Source: Ciona intestinalis
Lineage: Eukaryota > Chordata > Ascidiacea > Phlebobranchia > Cionidae
Assembly (NCBI RefSeq): GCF_000224145.3
Contig: NC_020171.2
Coordinates: 2,070,619 to 2,134,618, forward strand
Direction of reading: 5' to 3'
Length of the DNA: 64,000 nucleotides
The notes beneath the pieces are model-generated. The model was not told where the DNA came from. It searched no databases and worked only from the letters and a program-made list of their open reading frames with translations. The translations under genes were made by a program, and so were the position numbers. This document shows positions 18,517-29,200 of the stretch, in pieces; positions within the stretch are counted from its first letter, which is position 1; every line of letters begins with the position of its first letter.

Positions 18517-19060
18517 GCCGTAGGTTGCGGTTGTTTTTAAAATATCAAAACAAACCAGAAATGGCGTGCTTTGTCACTGTTGACAACATTACGCGGGGGC
18601 GTGACTATTCTAGATGACAGCTAGGTCAAATAGTGTTAAAACTGTTTTACTTTAATTAAATGTATTAAAACTGCCTTCATATCTTATCATTGTTTCATAA
18701 TACTCTACGAGAGTGAGAACCTGCAGCGGAACACGTCGATGAACCAAACATTTAAGCCAGAGTTGGCCCATTACCGTAAAAATTATCATATAAAAGTACA
18801 CATTACAATGCAGTTGGAAGAAATGAAAACACTTCACAATGCTGTTTAATAAAAGCAAAAAGTAAAAAAATGAACTTTAGTTACATATATAACTTAAGTT
18901 GATTGTATATAAATCAACTTTAGTTAGATTGTAGAGAATATATATAACTAGTTATATATATTCTCTACAATATATGTATCTCCTACAGCCTATTACAACT
19001 GGTCGGACTTGATTTTTGTAGCACCACATTCCTATTGTCTTTTATATGAAAGATACCAAC
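18517..19060. promoter_or_regulatory. Spacer between bbs10 and iqank1
   Basis: This 544-bp spacer must hold the bbs10 3' end and the iqank1 promoter, or a trans-splice site if the two are co-transcribed. It contains a T-repeat remnant (18700-18775) and a perfect palindrome (18928-18971). No TATA box is convincing. Confidence 0.4.
18928..18971. repeat. Perfect 44-bp palindrome
   Basis: Arms of 22 bp, ATTGTAGAGAATATATATAA plus CT and its reverse complement, meet at ACTAGT without a spacer. Confidence 0.95.
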
Positions 19061-21395
19061 TCATGAATTAACATCTTCCATCTGATCATTCACTTGTTTA
19101 AGAGATGACGAGACACTGTAAAAAGTACAAGGAGTTGGTCAAAAAACATAATGGTCTAATATTGGCAGCATATGGTATACTGATTCCTAAAAAATGCACA
19201 AAATTTAAAGTACACATCACCTGTATAAAGGTCAGGGTGAATGAAAAATTACCCGTTAAAAGGTCAAAATTCATAATAGTCTTGTATTAGCAGTATATAG
19301 GATGCTGGTAAATAACAAACGTAAACACAGAAAAATGCACTAAATTTTAAGCAATACATTACGCTTACCTGACAATTTGTTCAACTCTCAAAGTTTCAAT
19401 CAAGACATTCAGAACATTTGATACCAAAGCCAAGTTAATAGAAAAAGGTTCAGTTAGCCATGGTGGTGTATAATTGGTAAAACAAGAATTCCCAATATTT
19501 GTTTTGTAGATTAAAGATTGCAATTGATCTATTTCAAGATTTTCAAACAAAGAAAGTAAAGTGATAAATCTGAAACTTTTTTCTTTAGAAAGAAAAGAAT
19601 TCTTGTGCAGTGTTCTTGGTATTACCAGTAATACTTCAGACAGAACTCTACAGGATATTGCTAATTTTTCTTCTTCACTATTGCTAAAGTTTCCGCATAC
19701 ATTTCTAACCCATGGTGTCTCGTTTATCAAACGATATAAGAACAAAAAGAACACCCCGCCCCCCATAACACTGTAACATAGAGAAGTTTTTGCCGGTGAA
19801 TGGTTTAACCAGTGGCTCACTACAGTTAGAGCGTTATGGATGGCTGCTTTATACCGTGAACATAAGCCAGGAGAAGGGGAACCTACTACAACTGTATATA
19901 TTTGTTGTTTGCCAGTTTTCAGCCGTGTAACTTTTACATATGTTCTTCTAGATACTAGGAATTCACTTATAATTACATCTGCAATGTCCTTCTGTAATAT
20001 TTCATCAGTTATTTCATGTACAGCGGATATTTTTAAGGACTTGCATAGAAAACTGACTTGTTCCGCACTTAAACAGTCAACAACTTGGACACCGTTATTT
20101 TCACATATATTGTGAAAAGTCCCCAGCATTTTTCCTTGACAAAATAACACAGTGACCCCTTGACTCTTGAGAGTTTCGATCCATTTTTTAATCACTTTCA
20201 CTGGAAATTCTAAAAAGGGTGAAAATTGGTTCCCATGCAAATTAACGGAAAATTCACTGCAGGGTGTAAGACTGTCATCCAAATTAAGAACCAGAACATT
20301 TTGACAGTTTGAACTGTGAATAAAATTCTTAACTTCTCTATCAATTAGAATCCCTTTAACCAAAGCACTTTGTACGAGAAGTTGCCCGGGTGCCTCTACC
20401 ACAAAGTCATCAAAATTTTGCAATAAAATTGCAATCATTTTCCTTAGATTGCTAACAACATTACCACATATTTTCCAAATCAGTTTCGTTGTCAAATCTG
20501 AAAGTACAACAGTAGCATTGTTGCTAAACTTGCCCGCAAAGCAAGTTCTAACTACATTAGAAATAACAGTTTCCACAGCTTTATAATTTTCATTGTTTAA
20601 TTCAGTAGATATTGCTGTCAAGTTTGCCAATTCCTGTTCAAACCGGTCTGAACCCAATACAGCAGCTTGAAACCAGTTTAAAGCAGATATAACTTTGATT
20701 CTATTGCTTGGAATATGACATGCTAATTCAGTGTTGCCAGATAAATATTCAAGACCTGCGTTAACCATTAGCATAAAGGACTTACAACCACCTCCATAAA
20801 CTTTTGTGTGAACACTGCAAGCTTGGGTCACAATTCTGTAACAGAAACATAAGATATAAAAAGAAGGAAGAAAAATGTAAAAAATCCTATTATATATACG
20901 TGTTAACTGCTAAGTGAGCAAGAGGTGTATGAAACAGAACATCTGTGTTATAACGACTGCTGTTGCCATGAAAGGATAAACAAGTCACATAGAGAGCAGG
21001 CAAGAAGTGTATGAAACAAGACACCTGTGTTGGAATGACGATCGTTTACTGGCATGCAAGGGTAAATAAGTTGCATACATGGTAACTCCTAAGTGGCCTA
21101 AGGTTTATGAAACAGAACACCCGTGTTATAACGACAGTCGTTTTCCAGCCATGCAAGGATAAAGCCAGTTACGATTATTCATTCAAGTATTTCTTTATAC
21201 CAACCTTGCAACAGGACTAGTTGAAGTTAGGAAATTAATCAAAGTCCATCCATCATTGGTTATTATAACTTCCCCATTCTGTTTAGTTATCAACACTTTC
21301 CCAGCTTCTGGACCAAGCAATTGTGACATCATAGTGATGAACGACTGCAGCGCCATCGTGATGTCACTCATGTTAACAAGTTTACAATTAGCCAT
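19061..21395 (-). CDS. bbs10: Bardet-Biedl syndrome 10 chaperonin-like protein
   Basis: Three exons, 21395-21205, 20835-19369 and 19115-19061, join in phase to 570 aa. The N-terminal block GPEAGKVLITKQNGEVIITN followed by PVARIV matches the start of BBS10, and VVDCLSAEQVSFL matches its apical region. BBS10 is a diverged group II chaperonin that works with MKKS and BBS12 to assemble the BBSome at the ciliary base. The chaperonin ATPase motif GDGTT is degenerate here (YGGGCKS, 77-83). The protein is shorter than human BBS10 (about 720 aa by memory). The last 18 codons depend on a small third exon: exon 2 ends in a strong donor (CAG/GTAAGC), and an acceptor in the right phase lies about 250 nt on. 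Without splicing, the frame would stop two codons later. The start is ambiguous: the first ATG (21395) lies inside a repeat, and a second in-frame ATG is at 21371. Confidence 0.88.
20895..21175 (-). repeat. R repeat, three monomers, in bbs10 intron 1
   Basis: Units read GAGGTGTATGAAACAGAACA with GTTATAACGACTG and GCCATG..AGGATAAA on the plus strand, opposite in orientation to the RTK copies. They fill most of the 369-bp intron. Confidence 0.8.
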
Positions 21396-21570
21396 TTCTT
21401 GAAATGAAATTTCAAAAATATGAAATGTTATACACAATGTATGAAAAACAGTTAATATAAACACCCATAAAGCTACATACGTGGTAACTTGTAAACGGGC
21501 ACGATGTGTATAAAACAAAACACTCGTGTTATAACGACTGTCACTGCTGCGCAAGGATAAGAAATACTTA
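21393..21570 (-). repeat. Long-form R repeat overlapping the bbs10 start
   Basis: The plus strand reads CCATTTCTTGAAATGAAATT, then ATGTATGAAAAACAGTTA, then an R monomer. This matches 1298-1722 in order. Its first bases include the bbs10 first ATG (21395-21393). Confidence 0.75.
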
Positions 21571-22859
21571 AAACTGAGACTAACAAACTTGTATTTAAAA
21601 AAAAGTTCCCAGATAATCAGTATTATCGTTGGGAAATTCCCACCTACGAGATATGCGTTTACAAAGAAACACTATAACATGACGTTATAACACCTGCTAC
21701 GCACAAATGCACGCAAATAGCTCATAGTAACACGTATATATAACATGCACGTCTATAAAATGATTGGTTTATAATTTCGATTGCATTAGTTCATGGCAAG
21801 CCGTTATTTACCCACCTGTTTTAACATTTGTTGTTTTAAACGAAACATTTTAACGTAGTTCTAGTTTGCATATATATAACCCATGATAAACCTTCCATGC
21901 AAAAGTTTAATTATGATGCGAAATGGATTTATGAGTGTCTCTAAATCGGTTCCATGGGCAGCGTATGTCTTATAGATGAGAGAAAACAGGGATCTTGAAA
22001 TAGATGTCAGAAAACAGAGGTGTCCCGAACACACACAGCAAAGCAGATCTGCAATCGTTGCAAATGTGCTATAGTTGTACTGAAGCTCGTTAAAGTTGCG
22101 CCACATCAAAGTCTGTTTACAAGGCCAAAAGTTTGGCTGTTGTTAATTGCCTGTCATGTGAGATGTGATGACTAATCGTTTATCTTACGTAGTAGCGTAG
22201 TATGTGTATGATGTCACTATAAATTAAATGCTATAACAGAACAAAAGAAAATGTATGTAGTTGAAGACGAAATGCAGTTATAATCAAAGTAGGTCGAATT
22301 CGTTATCAAACGCTGCTAAGAATTTGTGTTTGCTTAAAAGAGAAGGGTGCTCAAGAGGGGTCTAGACTGTAGAGTACTTTCGAACCGTAGCTGGAAAGTA
22401 CGCGGGGATATTTACAGACTGTAGAATACTTTGACCTTATATCGTTTGCTTTTCCGGTAGCTCTGTGGCTTGCTACAGACGGTAAACAAAGAACGTTTCT
22501 AATTTAAACCAGTTGCAGTTGTAACCGAAGAATTTAAAACCGTCGAACCAAAGCGAGGCTATGTCGTATTCAAAGTTATAAGGATTTTAGTGGTTTATAT
22601 TTCTTAGCCAGTCACACATGCTATATACGCCCAGAGGCCATTCGTAAGGTCATGTTAGCCGGTGTAAGAATTAAGTTATAGGTCGAATCAGACTATATAG
22701 ATGACTATAGGTTAGGTCAGGATATTGTGGCAAGACACATGTATTGAGTCATATGAGACTGTAGAATCGGCTTGTTTAGTTTTAAGTTGGTTAATATTTC
22801 GATTTAGCAGCCTCGCTTTGTTTTGCAATTTTTCTCAAGTAGTTTATACTCGTAACGTG

Positions 22860-23340
22860 TTTTAACGGTTGTAGTTTGTTGCTAATTCCCTTTTCTAGGC
22901 AGTTCTAGTTAATTTGATCTTCGCTGCTGTATTCGAAGAGATAATTAAACAATAATGTATATAAGTATAATATACGTCTAACCATCAAAAAAGGATTTTT
23001 GTCTGATTTATTTCCACACAAGGCATATAGCCATGTTTTAAGTACAATAGGCCAACGCAGACCCTTGATTTCCGCATCAATAAACACTAATCGGGTGGAA
23101 AACGACAACAAAGAACTTCGGGCTGTTTCCCGGGCGCTGAAATCGTGACTGAAAAAAATGCTGGTTGTATTCAAAGATGGGCCAGTTTCACTGTAACAGT
23201 TCGTGAAAGTTGTACGTTTAAGGGGTAGTATGTTGCTGTTATGTGAAGCGCTTTTGTGCTTTAGTATAACACCTCTTCGAATACGATAACGAAGATTAAA
23301 TTAAGAAGGGAATTAGCAACAAACTGCAGTCGTTGAAACT
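22860..23340. mobile_element. Inverted-repeat element, about 480 bp
   Basis: The left arm (22860-22941) and right arm (23270-23340) share GGGAATTAGCAACAAACT and CGAAGAT(C/T)AAATTAA in opposite orientation. The left arm has an extra block of about 18 bp. There is no transposase-like frame inside, so it is a non-autonomous element or a foldback. Confidence 0.65.
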
Positions 23341-23620
23341 AATCAGGCATATAAAAAACTGCTTGAGAAAAAGTGTTGAAAAAGCGTTGCTGCTAAATCT
23401 ACATATATATGAAAAGATGCACGAGTACGATATTACTTTTGGTGACAGGTATAAGGTGTTTATTTTCATAGAAAATAAACGTGTGCTTATAAAACGAAAG
23501 CACACTGTTAGTATATTTGTTAATATCGTGGCCTGACAAACGTCAGTGAGCGTTATGCAATAATCATATAAGATTAATTCGTTGTCTGAAGCTAATTTTA
23601 TATCCTTTGAGTAATGAACT

Positions 23621-23792
23621 GTTTTTATTCTTTTTTAATGTCCCATTTGGTAGTAAACAAGAAACATATAATATACATAATTATATTACCGTATCCTCAC
23701 GGCTGTAAAAGACCGTTGTTAATCGTTAGAAACACGAATATAAAATATGGAATATTAAGTGCTAACGGTATCCATCTTACCCCATAGTACTG
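23621..23792 (+). mobile_element. MITE type B
   Basis: TCCCATTTGGTAGTAAACAA and GCTAACGGTATCCATCTTAC are conserved. The left terminal repeat is decayed. Confidence 0.6.
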
Positions 23793-23830
23793 TTAGAGTA
23801 TTAAACGAAAGCACAGTGTTGTAGTATTAG

Positions 23831-23876
<46 letters not shown>
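23831..23876. repeat. (TA)n microsatellite
   Basis: A TA run of about 45 bp with one GTATA interruption, just after a type B MITE. Confidence 0.85.
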
Positions 23877-23878
<2 letters not shown>

Positions 23879-24104
23879 TAATTTAGATTGGTACATCTCG
23901 GTGTATAATACGCATTAATCATAAAGGTTTAACTCGTTGTCAAATCTATTTTTACAGCCCAGATTTCGCGTAATTTACCACAGTGTTACATGAGTCAGCT
24001 GAAACGCTATAAGCGAACTGACTATGTATAGACGAAGTGACGTAGCAAGCACGTGATCTGTAAGCTTGTCAACGAGTCTACAGTTTACAATAGCGATAGG
24101 TAGG

Positions 24105-24325
24105 GTAAGGTGTATGAAAACAGAACGGGGCTAACGAAACAGAAATCGTTTTATAATGACTGTTGTTACCCTGCTATGCGAGGATGTATAAGTTACATTC
24201 ATTTTTTAAAAAAGAAATGGTATTCATACTTGTTAGATAAGTTATGGACATTAGAAACAGAACGACCCGTGTTATAATGACTGTCGCTGCCTGCTATGCA
24301 AACAATATTAGGTTACATTCATTTA
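24105..24325 (-). repeat. R repeat, two diverged monomers
   Basis: TGTATGAAAACAGAACGGGG and ACCCGTGTTATAATGACTG mark two minus-oriented units with ATTCATT tails. Confidence 0.6.
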
Positions 24326-24601
24326 TTCAATCAATATATTAAGAGTCAGTTTGTATTGTTATACTGAGACAACGACGCGTCTTACTCAGCAAAACTAAAG
24401 GACATGTATCAGCAAGTAGCAATATCCTTACTTTGCTTTGAGTTTCGACCAGGAGTTTATAATCTTTATACTGTTGTGGTCAGTATATTGTATTAATAAG
24501 TAGAAATCTGTTAAGCGTGTTTTAACGACTGTTGCTTTGTCGCTGTATCCTCTCTTTTCGTTTTAATCTAACTTTAAACTCGCTACCGTAATCGAACATT
24601 T

Positions 24602-24797
24602 AGTACTGTGGGGGAAGAAGGGACACCTTTAGCACTTAATAACCAAATATCCCGATCGTGTTTTAAACAATTCCCAACGGTCTATGGGAGTCGTGAATAT
24701 ACGGTTTTATAATTCTTTGAATAATCTTTGTTTACTACCAAATGGAACGAGGAAATAGAACAAAAAATTGCCCTATCTTTCCCTATACCCTACTATA
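24602..24797 (+). mobile_element. MITE type A, complete
   Basis: AGTACTGTGGGGGAAGAAGG at the left and TATCTTTCCCTATACCCTAC at the right form a decayed inverted repeat around the usual interior. Confidence 0.7.
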
Positions 24798-25089
24798 TAA
24801 AAAAGCCATTAATATTTTATAATGGTACAGTTAGCGCAGACCTTTGCCACAGTGTGCTTAACGTGTTCAACAGAGCGTGACTGGCACACTTGCGTCACGT
24901 CCTACGTCATTCTTTTCACGCGACACCCTGTAAAACTGACCACGTGATAGTTTTTACAAGAGACAAAGCGTTTACTGGAATAGTCAGCTGCAGTCGCAAA
25001 CTGTTTACTTGCGCCCGTAGTCTAGTTTAAGTAAACGGGTTTGGTAAATAAAGCTTTCAGTATCACTTACGGGTATACAGATACAGTAC

Positions 25090-25272
25090 TGAGGGATAAT
25101 ACCGATGCCGGTAGGGCGGTAGCACATAATGTTCAATATTTTCTAATCGTGTTTTAAACAATTAACGACGCTCTTTTTAAAGTCGTGAATATACAGTTAT
25201 AAATTTTGTAAATATGGTTTGTCTACTACTAAATGAGACGATAAAAGAGAACGAAAACATAAACCATCTTAC
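25090..25272 (+). mobile_element. MITE type B-like, diverged
   Basis: GATCGTG-type interior (TCTAATCGTGTTTTAAACAA), TCTACTACTAAATGAGACG and CATCTTACCCCAACCTACTA are present. Confidence 0.6.
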
Positions 25273-25388
25273 CCCAACCTACTATACATTATATGCACAA
25301 AAACGTAAGGATTTTAGTTTAAATAGACAATTTCAGATTATATGACCAAAGGTACGAAATAGTAGCTGATTTAGCTATAGTTTGATAT

Positions 25389-25580
25389 GTATAGTGGAGT
25401 GGGGGAAGATGGGACACCTTTAACACATAATATCCAAATAGCCTGATCGTGTTTTAAACAATTAAAAACGGTCTGTGGAAGTCGTGAAGATACGGTTTAA
25501 AGTGAATGATCTTTGTTTACTACCAAATAAAAAGAGAAAACCAAGCGAAAAGGTGTCCCATCTTTCCCCACCCTACTATA
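25389..25580 (+). mobile_element. MITE type A, complete
   Basis: TATAGTGGAGTGGGGGAAGA and TTTCCCCACCCTACTATA pair as terminal repeats with TA at both ends. Confidence 0.8.
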
Positions 25581-26237
25581 TGTTATTGTTATACTGCAGT
25601 ACTAGTGTAAGTTGGTTTGTTTACTGTATGCATAATTAAGAGACGTCTGTTGATCCAATGCATCCTGTATACAAGACAACAGTCAACATTATCAATGTAT
25701 TGATTGGCAATGCAGGAAGCTGTATATCGAGCCAGTGGAGTTCATTTAGTTTTGAAGTTTTGTTTGCTCTGCTATATGACGTGTGTACGTGTGTGTATAC
25801 GTATGTGTGCGTGTGTTTAACTTACAGTCTTACATAGTGCACTTAATCATATGACGTGCTATGTTGTATTAACAGTATATAAAACCAAGTATGACTCGTC
25901 AGTCTTGTTTACGAGTTGATAACTGAATGTTGATTACAAGTAGCGTATTGTAAGACAAGCATTTTATTTAAAACTTGACGTTTTACGCGTTCTAATTTAA
26001 GAACTCGGTTCTATTTTATAAGGGTGAGGTTCTACGACGGCAAAGCCCAGCAGGGACCTTGGATTTAGGCCAAAGTTGCGCATTACTTTAATACCCTATT
26101 GTTATTGCATGGACCTCCCGAGATATTTAGGACTGTTGGTTTTCCAAGGACCCCCCACATTATAAACGATACCAATTCAATATCACACAGGTATAGGTTA
26201 ATAGGTAGTTGAAATTTCGTACTGCTGAAATAAAGCA

Positions 26238-29200
26238 ATGAACGAAGCGCAGCCACCTCCGTTTGCACCAAACTACAATCCCTCTGCACCTGAGGTAAGA
26301 CATTGATGTGTTCTAATTAATAGAAAATGCAGTCCACTTGTAATTATGCCTTGGCAATGCGCATGAGGTATACGTCTACTACATTCAAAATATCTATCCA
26401 ATACATTTCTTAATTACCACTAGTGTTTGGACTTGATTTTTTCTTGGTTACCACTAGTGTTTGGACTTTTTTTCTTAATTACCAGAATATATAATTCACA
26501 CCTAGTGTTTGGATTTTTTGTTGGTTACGTTTTCGTAGCACCAGATCATTACGAAATATAGCACAAGTTTTTAATGCTCTTTTATCGTCTCATTTGGTGG
26601 TAAGTAAGGAATATTTACAGAATTATATAACCGTAACCTCACGAACAAAATAGCGTTGTTAATTGTTAAAACACGATCAGGAAACAGGGTATATTATGTG
26701 CTAACTGTTACCATTGTTTAGTACTACCAAGTGTTAAAATACCATGTGAATAGGCCACACTATATAACATTAAACATTCTGCTGTATATTAACCCACTAA
26801 GGTTTTGACTTGGCAGTGCGCATGAGGTACGTCAGTCATATAAGTATTTACATCTTAAAACCCGGCAGCGGAAATTCGCTAACAGCTCCACGCGTATAAT
26901 GAATAGTTCACCTTAATATAGGTCTTACAGTCACGTTATTATAAATATGCAAAGACTAAATACACTGCAGACTAATACGTGACTGAATAAAAGTAAATAT
27001 TATGGGACTTTAGGTAAACATGGCTAATACACACTAAAGGAACAAACATTAAGAAATATGCGATAGATATTACTGTTCGAGATATTAATATAATAGGGTG
27101 GGGGAGATGGGACACCTTTTCGTTCTATTTTTTGTCTTATTTGGTAGTAAACAAAGAACATTCAAAGAATTATAAAACCGTACCCTCACGACTCCCATAG
27201 ACCCTTGTTAATTGTATAAAATACAATTAGGAATCAAGATATTTTGATACTATGTCCAAAAGGTGTTCCATCTTACCCCACAGTACTAGAACACAATGTA
27301 GGTTGGGGTAAGATAGTCCATGTTTTCATTCTCTTTTATCGTCTCATTTGGCAGTAAACAAAGAATATTACAGAATTATATAACCGTATCCTCATGACTC
27401 TACAAGAGCGTCGTTAATTGTTAAAAAACACGATTAGGAAATATGGAATAATATGTGCTAACGGTATTCATTTACCCACGACTAGAAAATTCTATTTTAG
27501 CACAAATTTTGTTTTTACTTATAAATATGACAAAGCAAGATAACAATGCCAACCACAAGGCCTGCTTTGTGTAATACAGTATACGATACAGACAGCTAAA
27601 TATAAGATACGTTTGAACTGCCATACGGCGTTATTTTATTCAATTACCCAACCCATATGGTGTAAGCTATCCCGCGATGTTCTAATTCGGATTGATCGAT
27701 CTTTTTTACCCAAAGGAACAATAATCTGGCATTGACTGAATTACTTTCAAAATCCACTCAAGACTACACTGTAGTGTCCTTGTATTAAAGGACATGCCTA
27801 TTAGGGAATCTTGAGTGGCTGTATTGTTATAGCATTGTATTTATTTCAATCCACAAAGCGGTTGAAATTCTTTGATCAAAACGCTTCTACGGTTTCGTTA
27901 TTTTAGTATTGCTGTTTTAGTGTTTTATACTAATAGTAACCATTGCGTAAAAGCAGAACAGCAGTATTATAACGACTGTCGTTGCCCCACCATGCGAGGA
28001 TAAATATGTTACAGTCATTCATTCAAAATATAACCATTTTTTATCCTTAAGATAAAAATCACAAGTATTACGTTTTCGTCGTAGCAAAAACAGCGGAAAA
28101 TAAAAAACGAACCACCCAAAATCTAATCAATTTTATATCTCCAGGTTATCCTACTACAGCAAAACTTTGGTCTCACCGACCAACACTTCATCGATCCAAA
28201 CATAGGTGTCCCTCCAATTCACCATGCAGAACCCCCACCGCAATATACACCTTCTATACCATTACCCGCGTACCAACCACAAGCACCAGCAAGGCTAGAT
28301 AACGTAAGATTTTGGATGCTTATTTAAACCCAGGTTTTATGACGACTATGTTCGTATTATTGACTGATAAATGTTAAAAATGAAAATGCCCTCAATAAGA
28401 TTAGGTCACAGCGGCTTATCCTATGTATAGTAGGATGGGGGAAGTTGGGACACCTTTTAACTCTATTTTATCGTCCAATGTGGTAGTAAACAAGGAACTT
28501 TTAAAAAAGTATAACACTATATGTTCAAGACTCCCATAGACCGTTGCTAACTGTTTAAAACACGATCAGGATTTTCGGATATTATGCGCCAAAGGTGTCC
28601 CATTCCCCCATCCTACTATATGTCTACAGCTTATTTGCTAAACTGGACTTTGGGCGGCTTGCCAGTGTTGAGCCATGGTTATCCAGATTAGCGACTCTGT
28701 TTTAAATTCCAACACAGTCGGGGTTCGCCAATTAATTATAATACAATAACAAAGTCTGTGTATTTGACACGTATGTATATATTTACCCCTGATTTCTGGG
28801 ATATTGTGTATTAATATTAATTGTAACTTCATTCTAGATTCCCCCCGCCATACCTGAACGCGCCCCTACAACAACAAACAGCCAGCCCGTGCTCGCCCCC
28901 CAGCGGTCAAAATGTGGCTTTGTAGATGTAGGAGTAGGTAAGAAACAAACTGAATTAAACTTGTAATTCACTAATTCTAATCTTTGATGTGGTGTATGCT
29001 ACTTATACACTACATGGGTAAGGTCTTATGCCGAAGGGACCATAGATTTAGACAAGAATTGTCCAATTAACCTAACGTTATAGGCTCATTCTAATTTGTA
29101 TGGGTGAGGTTCTACAGTGAGGTACCCCATGGGACCTTGAATAGAGACCAGAGTTGCCTATTACCCAATCTACCCAGGGCGATACTAATCTTAAACCATT

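Larger units (their letters stand above)
21571..26237. other. Intergenic gap left of paralog A
   Basis: Between the divergent genes bbs10 (-) and paralog A (+). It holds an inverted-repeat element (22860-23340), MITEs at 23621, 24602, 25090 and 25389, R repeats at 24105-24325, a (TA)n run and a T repeat (26010-26080). 21571-22850 shows nothing I can assign. Confidence 0.6.
26295..28144. other. Paralog A intron 1
   Basis: It contains a short tandem repeat (26418-26528, CCACTAGTGTTTGGACTT three times), type B MITEs (26565-26728, 27298-27484), a type A MITE (27092-27288) and an R monomer (27955-28020). No exon is seen. Confidence 0.6.

Noticed and set aside
23333..23536. 67-codon frame
   Set aside because: It starts in the right arm of an inverted-repeat element and is AT-driven.
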